Position numbers and translations under genes: made by a program. A stretch of 18,433 bases of DNA from PVC group bacterium (GTDB lineage: Bacteria; GCA-001730085; JADFSZ01): assembly GCA_022560555.1 (NCBI GenBank), contig JADFSZ010000012.1, positions 1-18,433 on the forward strand, in the 5' to 3' direction. A model generated the notes under the pieces. The model did not search any database, had not been told where the DNA came from, and worked only from the letters and a program-made list of their open reading frames with translations. Below are positions 1-6,918 of this stretch, piece by piece. Each line of letters opens with the position of its first letter. The stretch's first letter is position 1.

Positions 1-175
1 AAAGCTTTTGAAGGCTGCCTAACACGGGTGTGGGTCTGTCGGAATGAGTAAAAATCCGGTTCACCCAATCCGGGCCCGGGAGGTGCAAGGATTCTTTAGA
101 GATCGTTTTGCAGGTATGATCCAGTAAACTTTTGCCATCTTTTCCTAGATGTTTTTCTATATCTTTGAGAGCCAT
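1..175 (-). CDS. fbaB: Class I fructose-bisphosphate aldolase, N-terminal part
   Basis: This is the first 58 codons of a gene that runs off the left edge. The translation begins MALKDIEKHLGKDGKSLLDH and continues through TCKTIS, LHLPGPDWV and RPTPVLGSLQ. It lines up position by position with my memory of the E. coli FbaB N-terminus (LGKDADNLLQHRCMTI, LYLPGHDYV, RPPAVLRNMQ). The family makes a Schiff base between a lysine and fructose 1,6-bisphosphate in glycolysis and gluconeogenesis in the cytoplasm. The catalytic lysine lies beyond the window, so only family membership can be claimed. The ATG at 175 has an AGGAG ribosome binding site 5-6 bases upstream. It is read in the same direction as tpx-hemB but behind its own promoter. 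Confidence 0.85.
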   Translation of the reverse strand, partial: MALKDIEKHLGKDGKSLLDHTCKTISKESLHLPGPDWVNRIFTHSDRPTPVLGSLQKL

Positions 176-226
176 TCGTATCTCCTGAAAGTCATTTCAT
201 AAGGGTCGTAAATTTCGATTTGGTAC

Positions 227-254
227 ATTTTAACGATTTTCGTCATGTTGTCAA
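227..254 (-). promoter_or_regulatory. Predicted sigma70-type promoter for fbaB with overlapping palindrome
   Basis: On the minus strand a perfect TTGACA (249-254) is followed after 16 bases by TAAAAT (227-232), about 50 bases before the fbaB start. The -35 box lies inside a 13-base perfect palindrome, ATGTTGTCAACAT at 245-257, which could be an operator. This is pattern matching only. Confidence 0.6.
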
Positions 255-260
255 CATAGT

Positions 261-409
261 AGTTCGGAGCCAGGAGTTCGGAGAATTCATTTACCCTTAC
301 TTAGTCATAACATCTAAAAACCACACGATTTGGATATTGAGTGTTTTGAATTGGAAACTTATGAGGCTTTGAAAAAGGGTTTTTTGCTCCGAACTCTTAA
401 CTCCGAACT
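261..409. repeat. Inverted-repeat element with doubled 9-mer ends
   Basis: The left end (261-283) is AGTTCGGAG, five bases, AGTTCGGAG. The right end (387-409) is CTCCGAACT, five bases, CTCCGAACT, the exact reverse complement of both 9-mers. The ends enclose about 103 AT-rich bases with no gene. Folded, the ends would pair 9+9 bases around a 5-base mismatch. The right end begins inside the TAG stop of tpx-hemB. The layout resembles a MITE or REP-type intergenic repeat, but no transposase or target duplication is visible. Confidence 0.6.
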
Positions 410-2000
410 AATGGCGTAGCCATTCGGCGGCATCTTTGGCATGGTAGGTGAGGATAAAGTTAGCTCCGGCACGCTTGAAGCTGACAAGGATTTCTAACAC
501 AGCTTCTTTCTCATTTAACCATCCGTTTTGAGCTGCGGCTTTCACCATGGCATATTCTCCCGATACGTTATACACAGCCACGGGAACTTTTGACATTTCG
601 CATATTGTTTTTAAGACATCCAAATAAGACAGACCGGGTTTGACCATAACCATGTCAGCCCCTTCTTCAATATCCAACTCAATTTCCCTCACGGCTTCAC
701 GGGCATTAGCCGGGTCCATCTGATATGTTTTTTTGTCGCCTTTTTTGGGCGTGCTCCCTAGGGCATCCCGAAATGGACCATAGAATGAAGAAGCGTATTT
801 GGCCGAATACGCCAATATCCCGACATTCGTGAATCCTTGTTCGTCTAAAGCGTCTCGAATATACCCCACGCGTCCGTCCATCATGTCCGACGGGGCCACA
901 ATATCGGCACCGGCTTCAGCTTGTGTCAATGTCATTTTCGCCAAAATCTCAAGAGTCTCATCATTCACGATTCGGCCAACATTATCCACAATCCCGTCAT
1001 GACCATCACTGCTGTAGGGATCCATAGCCACATCCGTGATAAGAACGAGATCGGGAATATTTTGTTTGATGAGGCGAATGGTTTTTTGATAAAGTCCTTG
1101 AGAATTGTACGATTCGCGTGCGGTCTTATCCTTTAATGCTTCCGGGATAAGCCCAAAGAGCACCACCCCTGGAATTCCGGATTGGTAGAGTTCCTCGCAT
1201 TCTTTGACAATGAGATCCATGCTCAGGCGGTATATTCCCGGCAGTGAAGGTATTGCCACTCGAAGATTTTTTCCATCACAGACAAAAAGAGGCATAACGA
1301 GATCTTCGACCGAAAGGGAAGACTCACGGACAAGTTTGCGAATGCCCTCCGATTGGCGAAGTCTCCGGGGACGCTTACGAATATTTGCCAAAGATGATTT
1401 GACATCGTATGTGTGAAAATCCACGTCCGTCTTTTCTTCGGATTTTATCAAAGGATCTCTATACATTATTTTACGATGTGATTTTTTAAGATTTTCTAAC
1501 ACATCTTCGTAATTCGGCTCCGTTGTGATCTCCGGAACGATTTGAATGTAACGAATCACGCCTTCGGTGTCCACGATGAAAACGGCCCGCGTGAGAAGAT
1601 TGGCTTCTTTCCAATTTACACCCCAAGCATTTCCGAATTCACGGGAGTTATAATCGGATAAAGACTGAATGTTCTCGGCCTTGTTAGCACCGCACCAGCG
1701 GGCCTGGGCGAAAGGCAGATCACGGCTCACAAGCAAAACAACCGTGTTGTTACCGAGCTTGGCCGCTTCTGTGTTAAATCTTTTGGCCTCCAGATCACAC
1801 ACAGGCGTATCCAAAGAAGGGACAGCTACGATGATACATGTTTTTCCCTTAAATGAAGAAAGGTTTACGGCTTCAAGACCGTTCGAAACAAGTGTGGTGT
1901 CGGGTGCCTGATCACCAACTTTAATTTCATTTCCCGTGATTGTAACGGGTGTTCCTTTAAATGTGACAATATTTTTACGTTCTACAGCGGTTGTACTCAT
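408..2000 (-). CDS. Thiol peroxidase (Tpx) fused to porphobilinogen synthase (HemB)
   Basis: One open frame of 530 residues carries two complete enzymes. Residues 1-173 are an atypical two-Cys peroxiredoxin: the peroxidatic cysteine is C68 in PSLDTPVCDL, the resolving cysteine C103 in RWCGAN. Residues about 205-530 are 5-aminolevulinate dehydratase, which condenses two ALA molecules to porphobilinogen for tetrapyrroles. The two active-site lysines are K401 in YSAKYASSFYGPF and K454 in MVKPGLSYL. The metal-site segment DVAMDPYSSDGHDG has aspartates (323, 327, 335) instead of the zinc cysteines, so a Mg-type enzyme is expected. The start at 2000 is chosen because GGAGG sits eight bases upstream; a longer frame exists but its extra 32 codons overlap the aquaporin relic. 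A tpx-hemB fusion is not one I know. The linker contains an A6 run (1482-1487) where loss of one A would give a stop overlapping an ATG at 1466 (TAATG), so the fusion may be a recent indel or a sequence error. Confidence 0.88.
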   Translation of the reverse strand: MSTTAVERKNIVTFKGTPVTITGNEIKVGDQAPDTTLVSNGLEAVNLSSFKGKTCIIVAVPSLDTPVCDLEAKRFNTEAAKLGNNTVVLLVSRDLPFAQARWCGANKAENIQSLSDYNSREFGNAWGVNWKEANLLTRAVFIVDTEGVIRYIQIVPEITTEPNYEDVLENLKKSHRKIMYRDPLIKSEEKTDVDFHTYDVKSSLANIRKRPRRLRQSEGIRKLVRESSLSVEDLVMPLFVCDGKNLRVAIPSLPGIYRLSMDLIVKECEELYQSGIPGVVLFGLIPEALKDKTARESYNSQGLYQKTIRLIKQNIPDLVLITDVAMDPYSSDGHDGIVDNVGRIVNDETLEILAKMTLTQAEAGADIVAPSDMMDGRVGYIRDALDEQGFTNVGILAYSAKYASSFYGPFRDALGSTPKKGDKKTYQMDPANAREAVREIELDIEEGADMVMVKPGLSYLDVLKTICEMSKVPVAVYNVSGEYAMVKAAAQNGWLNEKEAVLEILVSFKRAGANFILTYHAKDAAEWLRH

Positions 2001-2038
2001 GATGGTTTCCTCCATGTTAATCGTTTTCAAGAAATCGA

Positions 2039-2230
2039 TTATAAATATATAGCCCCAAGAACGCCCCCAATAATAGGACCCATCCAGTAAAGCCACGCGT
2101 GATGTGATCCTCCTCCCAAGAGCGCCGGGCCCATAAAACGCGCCGGATTCATAGCCGCGATCGCACCGACACCTATAAAAACCAAAGGGAACGTTCCAAT
2201 AAATTCAGCGATACATGCTTTACGATTCAT
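2039..2230 (-). pseudogene. Aquaporin (MIP family) with large internal deletion
   Basis: This 63-residue frame starts like a bacterial aquaporin (AEFIGTF.LVFIGVGAIA, first transmembrane helix). It then jumps directly to the family's last part: MNPARFMGPALLGG, the second NPA motif, followed by WLYWMGPIIGGVLGAIYL, the last helix. A normal aquaporin is about 230-250 residues, so roughly 150-170 residues, including the first NPA motif and the middle helices, are missing while the frame is kept. With two helices it cannot form the normal pore. It has a start at 2230 with AAAGGA upstream and a proper TAA, and sits 38 bases before tpx-hemB behind a good promoter, so it may still be translated. I call it a relic; a functional two-helix peptide cannot be excluded. 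Confidence 0.75.
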
Positions 2231-2301
2231 GCGAGATCCTTTTGTTATGGGGGTTATGCAAGGTTTTCAAGCCATGTGAGTTTAGGTCAAGACGAAAGCG
2301 T

Positions 2302-2329
2302 ATTATAGCACGAGACTTTATTACGTCAA
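2302..2329 (-). promoter_or_regulatory. Predicted sigma70-type promoter for the aquaporin relic and tpx-hemB
   Basis: The minus strand reads TTGACG (2324-2329), 16 bases, then a perfect TATAAT (2302-2307). Transcription would start near 2295, about 65 bases before the relic's ATG. It is the only strong promoter-like match in the 142-base gap 2231-2372. Confidence 0.65.
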
Positions 2330-2372
2330 TCTAGGAATCCCATCCTGGGACGAGATGTTTCGGCCTACAATT

Positions 2373-3956
2373 TCAGGAGTCAGGATGTTCTCCGGATGCG
2401 GACTCATAGATATAATTCAAAATATTTCTGATAGACAAAACACCTAAGGGGCCTTCGGAACTTTGGATGGGTAAATGGCGGAATTTCCCCATGGAAAGTT
2501 TATTGATGGCGTAGCCGATGGTGGATGATTCGTGGATTTTTTCCGGACGGATTTTGATGAGGGACAGAACCGGTGTTGTCTCACGGTCCATTTTTTGGAG
2601 CGCTACTTTCAAAAGAATATCCCGTTCCGTGACGATACCTACAAGTTTTTTTCCATCGACTACAAGCAAACACTCCACTTTGTTTTTTTTCATCGTCTGA
2701 ATGGTTTTCGCGATCGAATCATGCGGAGCAACGAAAATACCTGATGTGAGTCCGTATTTACCCAAAACGTTTTTGACGGGTTCCCGTAAAAAACGTAACA
2801 GAGGATTTTCATTTAATTTTTCGGCTTTAGCTTTTAGTTCGGATTGAATTTCTATCTCTTCGTCATAGGGGCGAAACACGGATCCATCCGCGACGGAAGC
2901 TTTTGGCTTTTGACCTTCGGCATGATAGGACCAAAAATAAGTTCCTAAAAGAAGAGATTGGAGATTTCCTTCTCCTCTTTGTTCTATGGATTTTGTGATC
3001 TGATCCCGCACCTGGTCCGCGTATGTTGGACGCTTGACACTTCTTAATACGCCCATGGGCGTGGGTTTATCGGGAAACGACATCTGCGCAAGGATGTACG
3101 CATACGATGGATCCATATTGTATTGATTATGTGTGACAATATCATCTTCTTTAACTCCTTTTTGTCCGACAGTGACCACTTCCGTGGTCATACCATTTAT
3201 ACGGATGCCTTTATTTTTATCACGACCGAACATAAGGGGTTTTCCATGCTCTAACATGAGGATTTGATCTTCTCGAACATCACGGCTTGCAACATCCTTG
3301 AAGGCGTTGTCATGAAAAATCACGCAATTTTGAAGAATTTCAACAAAAGAAGTGCCTTTGTGATTGGCGGCGGCATGAAACACCGAAAGCATATGTTTTG
3401 GATTTGTGTCAATTGTTCGAGCCACAAAAGTTGCTTCAGATGCCAGCGCGAAACAGAGGGGATTGATGGGGGTTTCGATGGATCCCATGGGACTCGTCTT
3501 GGTCTTATGCCCGGGCAACGATGTCGGGCTGTATTGGCCCTTTGTCAATCCGTAAACGCGATTGTTAAACAGCAGGATAGTTACATCCAGATTTCGTCGT
3601 AACACGTGCATGAGATGATTTCCGCCAATCGATAAACCGTCACCATCACCCGTGATGATCCATACGGACAGATCGGGATTCGCGACTTTGAGACCTGTGG
3701 CAATCGTGGGTGCGCGCCCGTGAATTGTATGAAATCCGTACGTATTCAAATAATAAGGAAATCGACTTGAACAACCGATTCCGCTTATGATCACGAAATT
3801 TTCGCGTGGGATCCCCAGCTCCGGAAATATTTTCTGGGCTGTTGACAAGATGGCGTAATCTCCGCATCCCGGACACCAGCGCACATCCACTTTGGGAACA
3901 AAATCCTTGCGGGTTAAGGGGGTAATGATGCTATCTGTTGAGCGAGCCGGTGTCAT
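2373..3956 (-). CDS. korB: 2-oxoacid:ferredoxin oxidoreductase beta subunit with C-terminal CBS pair
   Basis: A 527-residue protein. Residues 1 to about 345 are the thiamine-diphosphate beta subunit of a KorAB-type oxidoreductase, which decarboxylates a 2-oxoacid (most likely 2-oxoglutarate) to acyl-CoA with reduction of ferredoxin. WCPGCGDY (C28, C31), GIGCSS (C62) and QNCVIF (C211) supply the cysteines expected to hold one 4Fe-4S cluster. GDGDGLSIGGNH (103-114) plus NN at 131-132 is the cofactor-Mg site. After a charged linker (365-395) come two CBS repeats, about 396-455 and 463-520, of the type that binds adenine nucleotides. Usual beta subunits are about 290-350 residues and lack them. 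The start at 3956 has AAGGA eight bases upstream, and its ATG overlaps the korA stop (ATGA), so translation is probably coupled. The substrate is inferred from family resemblance; pyruvate or a branched 2-oxoacid remains possible. Confidence 0.88.
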   Translation of the reverse strand: MTPARSTDSIITPLTRKDFVPKVDVRWCPGCGDYAILSTAQKIFPELGIPRENFVIISGIGCSSRFPYYLNTYGFHTIHGRAPTIATGLKVANPDLSVWIITGDGDGLSIGGNHLMHVLRRNLDVTILLFNNRVYGLTKGQYSPTSLPGHKTKTSPMGSIETPINPLCFALASEATFVARTIDTNPKHMLSVFHAAANHKGTSFVEILQNCVIFHDNAFKDVASRDVREDQILMLEHGKPLMFGRDKNKGIRINGMTTEVVTVGQKGVKEDDIVTHNQYNMDPSYAYILAQMSFPDKPTPMGVLRSVKRPTYADQVRDQITKSIEQRGEGNLQSLLLGTYFWSYHAEGQKPKASVADGSVFRPYDEEIEIQSELKAKAEKLNENPLLRFLREPVKNVLGKYGLTSGIFVAPHDSIAKTIQTMKKNKVECLLVVDGKKLVGIVTERDILLKVALQKMDRETTPVLSLIKIRPEKIHESSTIGYAINKLSMGKFRHLPIQSSEGPLGVLSIRNILNYIYESASGEHPDS

Positions 3957-5794
3957 AGATATGTCCTTATCTTTGTTTCGATTTCCTGGATGGCAAAGGG
4001 TCGTCCCTGAACTTTTGAAAAACATTCGGCGTCTATAAGGTATTTTGCGCGAATCAGCATGGTTAATTGTCCCAGATTTATTTCAGGGATAAGCACTTTT
4101 TCAAAATTTTTGATAATTTGATGCAAATCAAGAGGAAGGGGATTGAGATAACGCAAGTGGAGGCTTGAAACCGCGTGACCTTGTTTTTGCAGGCGATTCA
4201 CGGCTGTGGTAATCGCTCCGTACGTTCCTCCCCAACCGATCACGAGAATTTTTCCATGATCGGATCCGTTGATTTCTGTCGGTTTAAAGTCTCTCGCGAT
4301 ACCTGCGACTTTGCCCGCGCGCAGGCAAACCATTTTCTCGTGATTTTCCGGATCATAACTAACTCCACCAGTTTCATTTTTTTCGAGGCCTCCAATGCGA
4401 TGTTCTTGACCGGGAGTACCGGGAATCGCCAAACGGCGCGCCAGTGTGTGTGGATCCCGCTGATAGGGAACATATTCGACATTTTTGTCCGCGTAGGTGA
4501 TGTGACTTGACGGTAAATCATCAATGGCCGGGATCTTCCACGGTTCTGTTCCATTCGCAATGTATCCATCTGAAAGCATCACCACGGGAGTATTATACTT
4601 AAAAGCGATGCTCGCGCAGTCAATAAATGTCTCGAAACAATCCGAAGGAGACCTCGCGGCTAAAATAGGAACGGGGGATTCTCCGTTACGTCCGAACAAA
4701 ACCTGAAGAAGATCCGCTTGTTCCGTTTTTGTCGGAAGACCGGTGCTGGGACCGCCGCGCTGGACATTGATGACTATCAGAGGAAGCTCCGTGATGACCG
4801 CTAGACCCATCATCTCGGCCTTAAGACACATACCCGGACCGCTTGTCGCCGTTATACCTAAATTTCCGGCAAAACTGGCGCCTAAGGCCATCCCGATGGC
4901 CGCAATTTCATCTTCCGCTTGGAGGGTTTTGATTCCAAAATGTTTGTTGCTTGATAAATAGGCCAAAATGTCGGTTGCCGGTGTGATAGGGTAGCTCGCG
5001 TAAACAACTTCTATATTCGATGTTTTCGCGAATGTAATAATCCCAAAAGATAAAGCTTCATTCCCGGAAATTTTCCGATACACTCCCGGTTCCATCGTTG
5101 TGACAGGACTGACATGGAAATGAGTCGGCATCAATTCGGAGGTTTCGGCAAAATAATAGCCCGCCTTGAGGGCCCGGCTGTTGGCATCAATCACGTCGGT
5201 CTTTTTTGCGAATTTTCTTTTGATCCATCCAAGAGTGTAATCCATGTCACGGTTATAAAGCCAGTAGGTTACTCCGAGCGCAAAAAAGTTTTTGCACAAT
5301 GTCTTTTCCGAAGTTTTAAGGGGATTGTCTTTGAGGACCTCAAGGGTTAAGTCAGTGATTTTGATTTTGATAATCTTAAATTTTTGCGAGAAAGCTTTAT
5401 CTTCAAGAGGATCTGATGTGTAACCGGCTTTTTTAAGATTTTGAGGCGTAAATGTGTTTGTGTTAGCGATCACAATGCCCCCGTTCTTTAACTCGCTAAT
5501 GTTAACTTTGAAGGCCGCCGGATTCATGGCGACAAGAACATCCGGCGTATCTCCGGGAGTGAGAATCTGGTTACTTCCGAAACAGAGCTGAAATCCGGAA
5601 ACACCCGGTAAAGTGCCCTGAGGCGCGCGAATTTCCGCTGGAAAATCCGGAAAAGTGCTGATATCATTTCCGGCGATCGCGCTTGAGTTGGTGAATTGTG
5701 TGCCTGTAAGCTGCATGCCGTCGCCCGAGTCTCCGGCAAAACGAATCACAACCGATTCAAGTTCAGTGACAGATTTTTTCACGTTAGATTCCAT
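3953..5794 (-). CDS. korA: 2-oxoacid:ferredoxin oxidoreductase, fused gamma/alpha subunit
   Basis: A 613-residue protein, the usual size for gamma-alpha fusions of this family. The N-terminal gamma domain (about 12-200) shows RFAGDSGDGMQLTGTQF and FPAEIRAPQGT. The alpha part begins near 235 and contains YPITPATDI (268-276), QAEDEIAAIG (292-301), TSGPG (317-321) and QRGGPSTGLPTKTEQ (345-359), which serve the pyrimidine end of thiamine diphosphate and subunit contacts. It works with the beta subunit encoded by the next gene, whose start overlaps this stop. I chose the ATG at 5794, four bases after the upstream CBS gene's stop; an in-frame ATG at 5836 lies inside that gene and has no ribosome site. 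No ferredoxin domain is fused, so electrons presumably pass from the beta-subunit cluster to a soluble ferredoxin. Confidence 0.9.
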   Translation of the reverse strand: MESNVKKSVTELESVVIRFAGDSGDGMQLTGTQFTNSSAIAGNDISTFPDFPAEIRAPQGTLPGVSGFQLCFGSNQILTPGDTPDVLVAMNPAAFKVNISELKNGGIVIANTNTFTPQNLKKAGYTSDPLEDKAFSQKFKIIKIKITDLTLEVLKDNPLKTSEKTLCKNFFALGVTYWLYNRDMDYTLGWIKRKFAKKTDVIDANSRALKAGYYFAETSELMPTHFHVSPVTTMEPGVYRKISGNEALSFGIITFAKTSNIEVVYASYPITPATDILAYLSSNKHFGIKTLQAEDEIAAIGMALGASFAGNLGITATSGPGMCLKAEMMGLAVITELPLIVINVQRGGPSTGLPTKTEQADLLQVLFGRNGESPVPILAARSPSDCFETFIDCASIAFKYNTPVVMLSDGYIANGTEPWKIPAIDDLPSSHITYADKNVEYVPYQRDPHTLARRLAIPGTPGQEHRIGGLEKNETGGVSYDPENHEKMVCLRAGKVAGIARDFKPTEINGSDHGKILVIGWGGTYGAITTAVNRLQKQGHAVSSLHLRYLNPLPLDLHQIIKNFEKVLIPEINLGQLTMLIRAKYLIDAECFSKVQGRPFAIQEIETKIRTYL

Positions 5795-5798
5795 ATGC

Positions 5799-6278
5799 TT
5801 ATGCCCCGAACGTTTCTGTGGAAATTCGTTCTCCATACGGAGGAAGATTCAGCACTTCCCCCGGTAAATTTTCGGCAATAAATGTGATCAAATTCCGAAC
5901 AGACAAAAGTCCTAAAATGTTTTTTGGATTATGGCATATGGGAATGTGTCTGATGGATGTTTTTCCTAAAAAAATAACAACATCGGAAATAAGCGTATCG
6001 GGCGAAAGAGACAAAACCTTACGGCTCATAAATTTACCAATGGGTGTGGATTTTGCAAGATCGGTCGCGATGAACTTTTCCATTATGTCTCTTCCGGTTA
6101 CAATCCCCGACAGGGCTTTGTCTTTGTTGATGACAAGGACACAACCTGTTTTTTTGGTCTGCATGTCGCGAATAGTGGCCTCGATGGACGTATCTTCCGT
6201 GACAATAATAGGGGTTTGAAGCGGAATGTGTCCGACACTAACGGACCAAAAATCCGTTTTTTGTTTTGATTCAGTCAC
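5799..6278 (-). CDS. Stand-alone two-CBS-domain protein of the kor operon
   Basis: A 159-residue protein made of a CBS pair (about 12-73 and 80-145) and little else. Its second repeat ends ILGLLSVRNLITFIAENLPGE, closely matching the end of the korB CBS pair (PLGVLSIRNILNYIYESASG), so the two pairs look like duplicates of one ancestor. CBS pairs bind AMP, ATP or similar ligands and often regulate an attached enzyme; here regulation of the oxidoreductase is inferred from the operon and the shared domain. The start is GTG at 6278 with GAGGG seven bases upstream. It is the first gene of the unit, and korA follows after four bases. Other functions for a free CBS pair remain possible. Confidence 0.82.
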   Translation of the reverse strand: MTESKQKTDFWSVSVGHIPLQTPIIVTEDTSIEATIRDMQTKKTGCVLVINKDKALSGIVTGRDIMEKFIATDLAKSTPIGKFMSRKVLSLSPDTLISDVVIFLGKTSIRHIPICHNPKNILGLLSVRNLITFIAENLPGEVLNLPPYGERISTETFGA

Positions 6279-6320
6279 AAGTTTCCCTCTTGTTATGAAA
6301 ATCCGTGGATGTATAAAAAT

Positions 6321-6356
6321 ACTGCATAATAGGGAGAGCCCTTGTCATGCAGTCAA
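6321..6356 (-). promoter_or_regulatory. Predicted kor promoter with embedded dyad and 19-base spacer
   Basis: On the minus strand TTGACT (6351-6356) and TATTAT (6326-6331) are separated by 19 bases. Both boxes overlap a 7-base inverted repeat, ACTGCAT (6321-6327) and ATGCAGT (6347-6353), inside which AGGG (6331-6334) and CCCT (6339-6342) form a second dyad. An over-long spacer holding a dyad is typical of MerR-family controlled promoters. Transcription would start about 40 bases before the GTG of the CBS gene. Confidence 0.5.
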
Positions 6357-6365
6357 AATTCATCG

Positions 6366-6408
6366 ATACATGGCCAAGGCCAAAATTTGGCCGTAAACCT
6401 AGATGTAT
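6366..6408. repeat. Nested inverted repeat in the kor/menI divergent region
   Basis: An outer ATACAT (6366-6371) / ATGTAT (6403-6408) encloses an inner dyad GGCCAAA-A-TTTGGCC (6378-6392). It lies between the two divergent promoters and could be an operator or cruciform. No T run follows on either strand, which argues against an intrinsic terminator. Apart from this and the two promoters, the 229-base gap 6279-6507 holds nothing I recognise. Confidence 0.5.
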
Positions 6409-6429
6409 TAGTAACATAAAATCATTTGT

Positions 6430-6458
6430 TTGTCAAGGCAGGTCTGTGTTAGGATAAA
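6430..6458 (+). promoter_or_regulatory. Possible promoter for the menI-like gene
   Basis: TTGTCA (6430-6435), a 17-base spacer and GATAAA (6453-6458) lie about 50 bases before the start codon. The -35 box is good and the -10 box weak. Confidence 0.35.
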
Positions 6459-6507
6459 CGTGTTAGTGGCTGACAACGCTTTGCCGACTATGCCCCTGAG
6501 GAGAAAA

Positions 6508-6918
6508 ATGTTCAAAAAAACACATATTGTTCGGATGAATGATACCGATGCTGCCGGAATCTTGTTTTTCGCAAATCAGTTTTCTATAGTCCATGAGGTA
6601 TACGAAGATTTTATGGAGAGTATAGGGTGCGGATTTGCTCATTTGCTTGATAAAATGAATTTTTTTGTGCCGATTGTTCGTGCTGAGGCTGATTACAAAA
6701 GGTCTGTCAGTGTGGGGGAAAGACTCGAGATCAAACTGTTTGTTGAGAAAGTCGGAACGACGTCTTTTACCATGTCCTATACTTTAACCGGAAAAAATCG
6801 ACGGCGTATCGGGACGGTAAGAACCGTTCATGTGTCCGTCGGTCGTTCTTCAAAAAAGAAGATACCGTTACCCGCGCATCTCAAGAAGATCTTGAAAAAG
6901 CACGTGAGAGTTTTATAG
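6508..6918 (+). CDS. menI: Hotdog-fold thioesterase, probable DHNA-CoA hydrolase
   Basis: A 136-residue single-domain protein of the 4-hydroxybenzoyl-CoA thioesterase family. The segment MNDTDAAGILFFANQFSIVHE (10-30) has the family's catalytic-region aspartate (D14 in DTDAAG) and the helix after it. The shape resembles cyanobacterial 1,4-dihydroxy-2-naphthoyl-CoA hydrolases, which remove CoA between the MenB and MenA steps. That role is inferred mainly from the adjoining menBACE operon; an unrelated acyl-CoA thioesterase is the alternative. The ATG at 6508 is chosen because GAGGAG lies just upstream; an upstream in-frame extension lacks such a site. The gene converges on menE and their stops overlap by six bases. 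The C-terminus is lysine-rich. Confidence 0.75.
   Translation: MFKKTHIVRMNDTDAAGILFFANQFSIVHEVYEDFMESIGCGFAHLLDKMNFFVPIVRAEADYKRSVSVGERLEIKLFVEKVGTTSFTMSYTLTGKNRRRIGTVRTVHVSVGRSSKKKIPLPAHLKKILKKHVRVL

Noticed and set aside
1464-1466. A separate hemB start at the ATG at 1466
   Set aside because: The frame is open from tpx through hemB as given and no ribosome binding site precedes this ATG; kept only as the alternative if the A6 run is an error.
2001-2096. A 32-residue N-terminal extension of the tpx-hemB frame
   Set aside because: It overlaps the end of the aquaporin relic, has no family resemblance, and a strong GGAGG site directs the start at 2000.
2338-2350. TCCCA/TGGGA hairpin after korB as an intrinsic terminator
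   Set aside because: The stem is only five pairs and no T run follows in the minus-strand direction.
6430-6507. A 26-residue N-terminal extension of the menI-like protein
   Set aside because: It covers the predicted promoter, is not hotdog-like, and a GAGGAG site supports the ATG at 6508.
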